DNA from: Microtetraspora sp. NBRC 16547
GTDB taxonomy: Bacteria > Actinomycetota > Actinomycetes > Streptosporangiales > Streptosporangiaceae
Direction: 5' to 3'
Assembly: GCF_030268965.1 (NCBI RefSeq)
Contig: NZ_BSSE01000009.1
Span: 62,001 to 126,000, forward strand
DNA: 64,000 nucleotides
Positions 61,785 to 64,000 of this stretch are shown here, piece by piece (within the stretch, counting starts at the first letter, position 1; each line of letters opens with the position of its first letter). Both the position numbers and the translations under genes were made by a program. Under the pieces are notes generated by a model. The model was not told the origin of the DNA, did not search any database, and saw only the letters and a list, made by a program, of their open reading frames with translations.

Positions 61785-63072
61785 GAAAGCCCGCGTACGC
61801 GCGCTGCTCCACCTGTGCCTCGATCTGCTTCACCGTGTCCAGCCCCACTCCGACCATGATGAGGATGGTCGTTCCGCCGAACGGGAAGCTCTGCTGAGTC
61901 GACGGATCGCGCAGCAGCACGAACGCGATGATCGGGATCAGTGACAGCGCGCCGAGATAGAGCGCGCCCGGCGCGGTCAGCCGCGAGAGCGTGTACCGCA
62001 GATACTCCGCCGTGGGCCGGCCGGGCCGTACGCCGGGGACGAAGCCGCCGTATCGCTTCATGCTGTCGGCCACCTCCATCGGGTCGAAGGTGATCGACAC
62101 GTAGAAGTAGGTGAATCCCACGATCAGCAGGAGGTACGTCGTCACGTAGATCGGATGGTCGCCCGAGACGAGATATCGCGCGATCCACTCGGATACCGGC
62201 CCGGCGCCGCCGGTCAACTGGGTCGCCAGCTGCGGGAGGAAGAGCATCGACGAGGTGAAGATGACGGGCACGATCCCGGCCTGGTTGACCTTCAGCGGGA
62301 GGTAGGTCGAGGTGCCGCCGTACATCCTGCGCCCGACCATCCGCTTGGCGTACTGGACCGGGATCCGCCGCTGTGCCTGCTCCATGAACACCACCGCCGC
62401 CACCAGGAAGACACCTGCGATCAGCATCACGGACAGCGCGAAGGGGTTGAGCAGGAAGATGTTCGACACGTACGAGGGGAACGCGGCCACCACCTGGGTG
62501 AAGATCAGGATGGACATGCCGTTCCCGATGCCCCTGTCGGTGATCAGCTCGCCCAGCCACATGATCACGGCGGTCCCCGCCACCATGGTGGCCACGATCA
62601 CCACGAGCATCAGCGGGCCCTGGTCGTGCAGCAGGCGACGGTGGCAGGTCGGGAAGATGCCGCCTGAGCGGGCCAGGGACACGACCGTGGCCGCCTGGAG
62701 GAGCGCCAGCGCCATTGTCAGGTAACGGGTGTACTGGGTGATCTTCGCCTGGCTCTGCCGTCCTTCTTTCTTGAGCGCCTCCAGGCGCGGGATCACCACG
62801 GCGAGCAACTGCATGACGATGCCCGCGGTGATGTACGGCACGATCCCGAGGGCGAACACCGACAGTTTCAGCATCGCCCCGCCGCTGAACAGCTGCAGCA
62901 TGTCGACGATCCCGCCCCGGTTGCCGTTGAGGCACTCCCGCACCGCGAGGACGTTCACACCGGGTGCGGGGAGGATCTGCCCGAACCGGAACAACACGAT
63001 CAGCGCGAGGGTGAAAAGGATCTTCTTCCGGATGTCGGGCACCCGGAAGGCACGGATGAGCACGGTCAGCAT
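61759..63072 (-). CDS. secY: SecY-family preprotein translocase subunit, probable second copy
   Basis: A 437-aa channel protein, normal length for SecY, with about ten helices. Hallmarks are RKKILFTLALIVLFRFGQIL, the plug region after GGIVDMLQLFSGG, the IVPYITAGIVMQLL helix, GIGNGMSILIF, the RRIPVQYAKRMVGR cytoplasmic loop and PLKVNQAGIVPVIF. ATG at 63072 matches the usual start. It is not in the ribosomal protein cluster where the main secY resides, so it is probably an extra copy, perhaps serving special exported proteins. It converges with and overlaps the response regulator gene. Confidence 0.88.
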   Translation of the reverse strand: MLTVLIRAFRVPDIRKKILFTLALIVLFRFGQILPAPGVNVLAVRECLNGNRGGIVDMLQLFSGGAMLKLSVFALGIVPYITAGIVMQLLAVVIPRLEALKKEGRQSQAKITQYTRYLTMALALLQAATVVSLARSGGIFPTCHRRLLHDQGPLMLVVIVATMVAGTAVIMWLGELITDRGIGNGMSILIFTQVVAAFPSYVSNIFLLNPFALSVMLIAGVFLVAAVVFMEQAQRRIPVQYAKRMVGRRMYGGTSTYLPLKVNQAGIVPVIFTSSMLFLPQLATQLTGGAGPVSEWIARYLVSGDHPIYVTTYLLLIVGFTYFYVSITFDPMEVADSMKRYGGFVPGVRPGRPTAEYLRYTLSRLTAPGALYLGALSLIPIIAFVLLRDPSTQQSFPFGGTTILIMVGVGLDTVKQIEAQVEQRAYAGFLKEPSART

Positions 63073-63255
63073 GCGCCGAGTGTGGTCGCGGGGACGGGGG
63101 CGGGGCATCCGCTCACCGGAGGCTTCGTCCTACGCGGATCCGCGTACGTGAGGAGACGGCACGGGGCACGGCAGCACGGCCATCCTCCGAACGGGGGATG
63201 CCGGACGACGTGATGGGCGATGCCGCGCGACTCGCCTCGGCGTGAACCTTGAGGC

Positions 63256-63969
63256 ATGGAAGCCATCGAGGTGACAGACCTTCGCAAGACGTACGGAAGC
63301 ACACGCGCCGTGGACGGGGTGACGTTCACGGTCCGGGCCGGTGAGACGTTCGGCCTGGTCGGCCACAACGGCGCCGGCAAGACGACGACCGTCGAGTGCC
63401 TGATCGGGCTCAAGCGACCCGACGCGGGCACGGTGCGGGTGCTCGGTGAGGACCCGGCACGCAGGCGGCAGGCCCTGGCCCAGCGGATCGGGGCGCAACT
63501 GCAGGAGAGCTCGCTGCCCGAGCGGATCAAGGTTGCCGAGGCGCTGCGCATGTTCGGCACCTTCTACCGCAAGGGGGCCGACTGGCGGCAGGTGATGGAG
63601 CGCTGGAGCCTGCAGCCGCTGGCGAGGAAGGCGTTCGGCGACCTGTCCGGTGGGCAGAAGCAGCGGCTGATGCTCGCGCTCGCCCTGGTCGGCGACCCCG
63701 AGGTGGTCGTGCTCGACGAGCTGACCACGGGTCTGGACCCGATCGCCCGCCGCGAGACCTGGCGACTGGTCGGTGACCTGAAGGCGGTAGGCACCACCGT
63801 CGTACTGGTCAGCCACTACTTCGACGAGACCGAGGCGCTCTGCGACAGGGTCGCCGTCTTCGCCCGCGGCCGCGTGGTGGCCATGGGCACGCCTGACGAC
63901 ATCGTCGCCCGGACCGGGACCGCCTCGCTGGAAGAGGCCTACTTCGCCCTGGAGGGTGCAGACCGATGA
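63256..63969 (+). CDS. ABC transporter ATP-binding protein (DrrA/CcmA type)
   Basis: A 237-aa ATPase. Walker A GHNGAGKTT, Q-loop QLQESSLPERI, signature DLSGGQKQRL, Walker B VVVLDELTTGLDP, switch His in VLVSHYFDE. The family is the drug/antibiotic exporter class with a separate permease. A start at ATG 63256 is supported by the TYG start of the domain (AIEVTDLRKTYG). Its stop overlaps the ATG of the next gene (ATGA). Confidence 0.92.
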   Translation: MEAIEVTDLRKTYGSTRAVDGVTFTVRAGETFGLVGHNGAGKTTTVECLIGLKRPDAGTVRVLGEDPARRRQALAQRIGAQLQESSLPERIKVAEALRMFGTFYRKGADWRQVMERWSLQPLARKAFGDLSGGQKQRLMLALALVGDPEVVVLDELTTGLDPIARRETWRLVGDLKAVGTTVVLVSHYFDETEALCDRVAVFARGRVVAMGTPDDIVARTGTASLEEAYFALEGADR

Positions 63970-64000
63970 AAGCGTTCACCGCTCTGGCGGCCACCGAGCT
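63966..64000 (+). CDS. ABC transporter permease, start only
   Basis: Begins MKAFTALAATE and runs off the right edge after 11 codons. It overlaps the ATP-binding gene by 4 nt, the usual layout for ABC-2-type permeases of this class. The function is inferred from position alone. Confidence 0.6.
   Translation, partial: MKAFTALAATE

Overview
This is a high-GC actinomycete chromosome segment. The codon use, the SARP, F420-type and NarL-type regulators, the secreted Fn3 and malectin enzymes, and the density of IS remnants fit a Streptosporangiales-type organism (Nonomuraea, Streptosporangium or a relative). That placement is inferred from style only; there is no rRNA in the window.

Left part (1-10.5 kb), a defence island. 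A truncated IS4-type transposase and the 3' end of a group II intron precede a complete four-gene type III CBASS operon: CD-NTase, HORMA, TRIP13-like ATPase, and a DUF4297-SAVED nuclease (Cap4). Fifteen bases after the Cap4 stop codon begins a CRISPR array of 21 repeats and 20 spacers with no cas genes in the window. An IS21-family element (istA, a small middle ORF, istB) cuts the array in two. It sits inside one spacer and is flanked by a 5-bp duplication. The array most likely reads on the minus strand from a leader at about 9282-9420. To its right are an integrase remnant, an ISL3 remnant and a tRNA-Pro(GGG) gene.

Middle (10.6-29.7 kb), patchy accessory DNA. Intact genes include a secreted malectin/Fn3 glycosidase-like protein with a clear promoter and operator, a SARP-CGNR fusion regulator with SARP-type heptamer repeats beside a secreted protein, an F420-type reductase/SDR pair with a divergent LysR regulator, a methyltransferase, and a NADAR protein coupled to a large GNAT fusion. 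Between them lie fragments of IS110, IS481-like, ISAzo13, ISL3 and IS30 transposases, a DUF2637 plasmid/ICE gene, a second integrase, and a frameshifted beta-helix protein. A 43-nt copy of the tRNA-Pro 3' half lies at 18768-18810 in inverted orientation to the intact tRNA.

Right part (29.7-64 kb), mostly intact chromosomal genes. There is a large secreted metallophosphoesterase with a triplicated module plus a HupE-like protein, a decayed NlpC/P60 hydrolase, and a TAT-exported phosphoesterase with a LamG-type domain. A GntR-controlled sugar acid catabolic locus follows (38986-49239): SDR, ribose-type ABC importer, MR/MLE-type dehydratase, Zn dehydrogenase, SMP-30 lactonase, FAH-family dehydratase and semialdehyde dehydrogenase. 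Together these match a non-phosphorylating Weimberg-type route to 2-oxoglutarate. The rest holds an M1 peptidase, histidine kinases and NarL response regulators, an alpha/beta hydrolase, a membrane-anchored GH5 enzyme divergent from a FUSC protein, a SecY homologue, and an ABC transporter that runs off the right edge.
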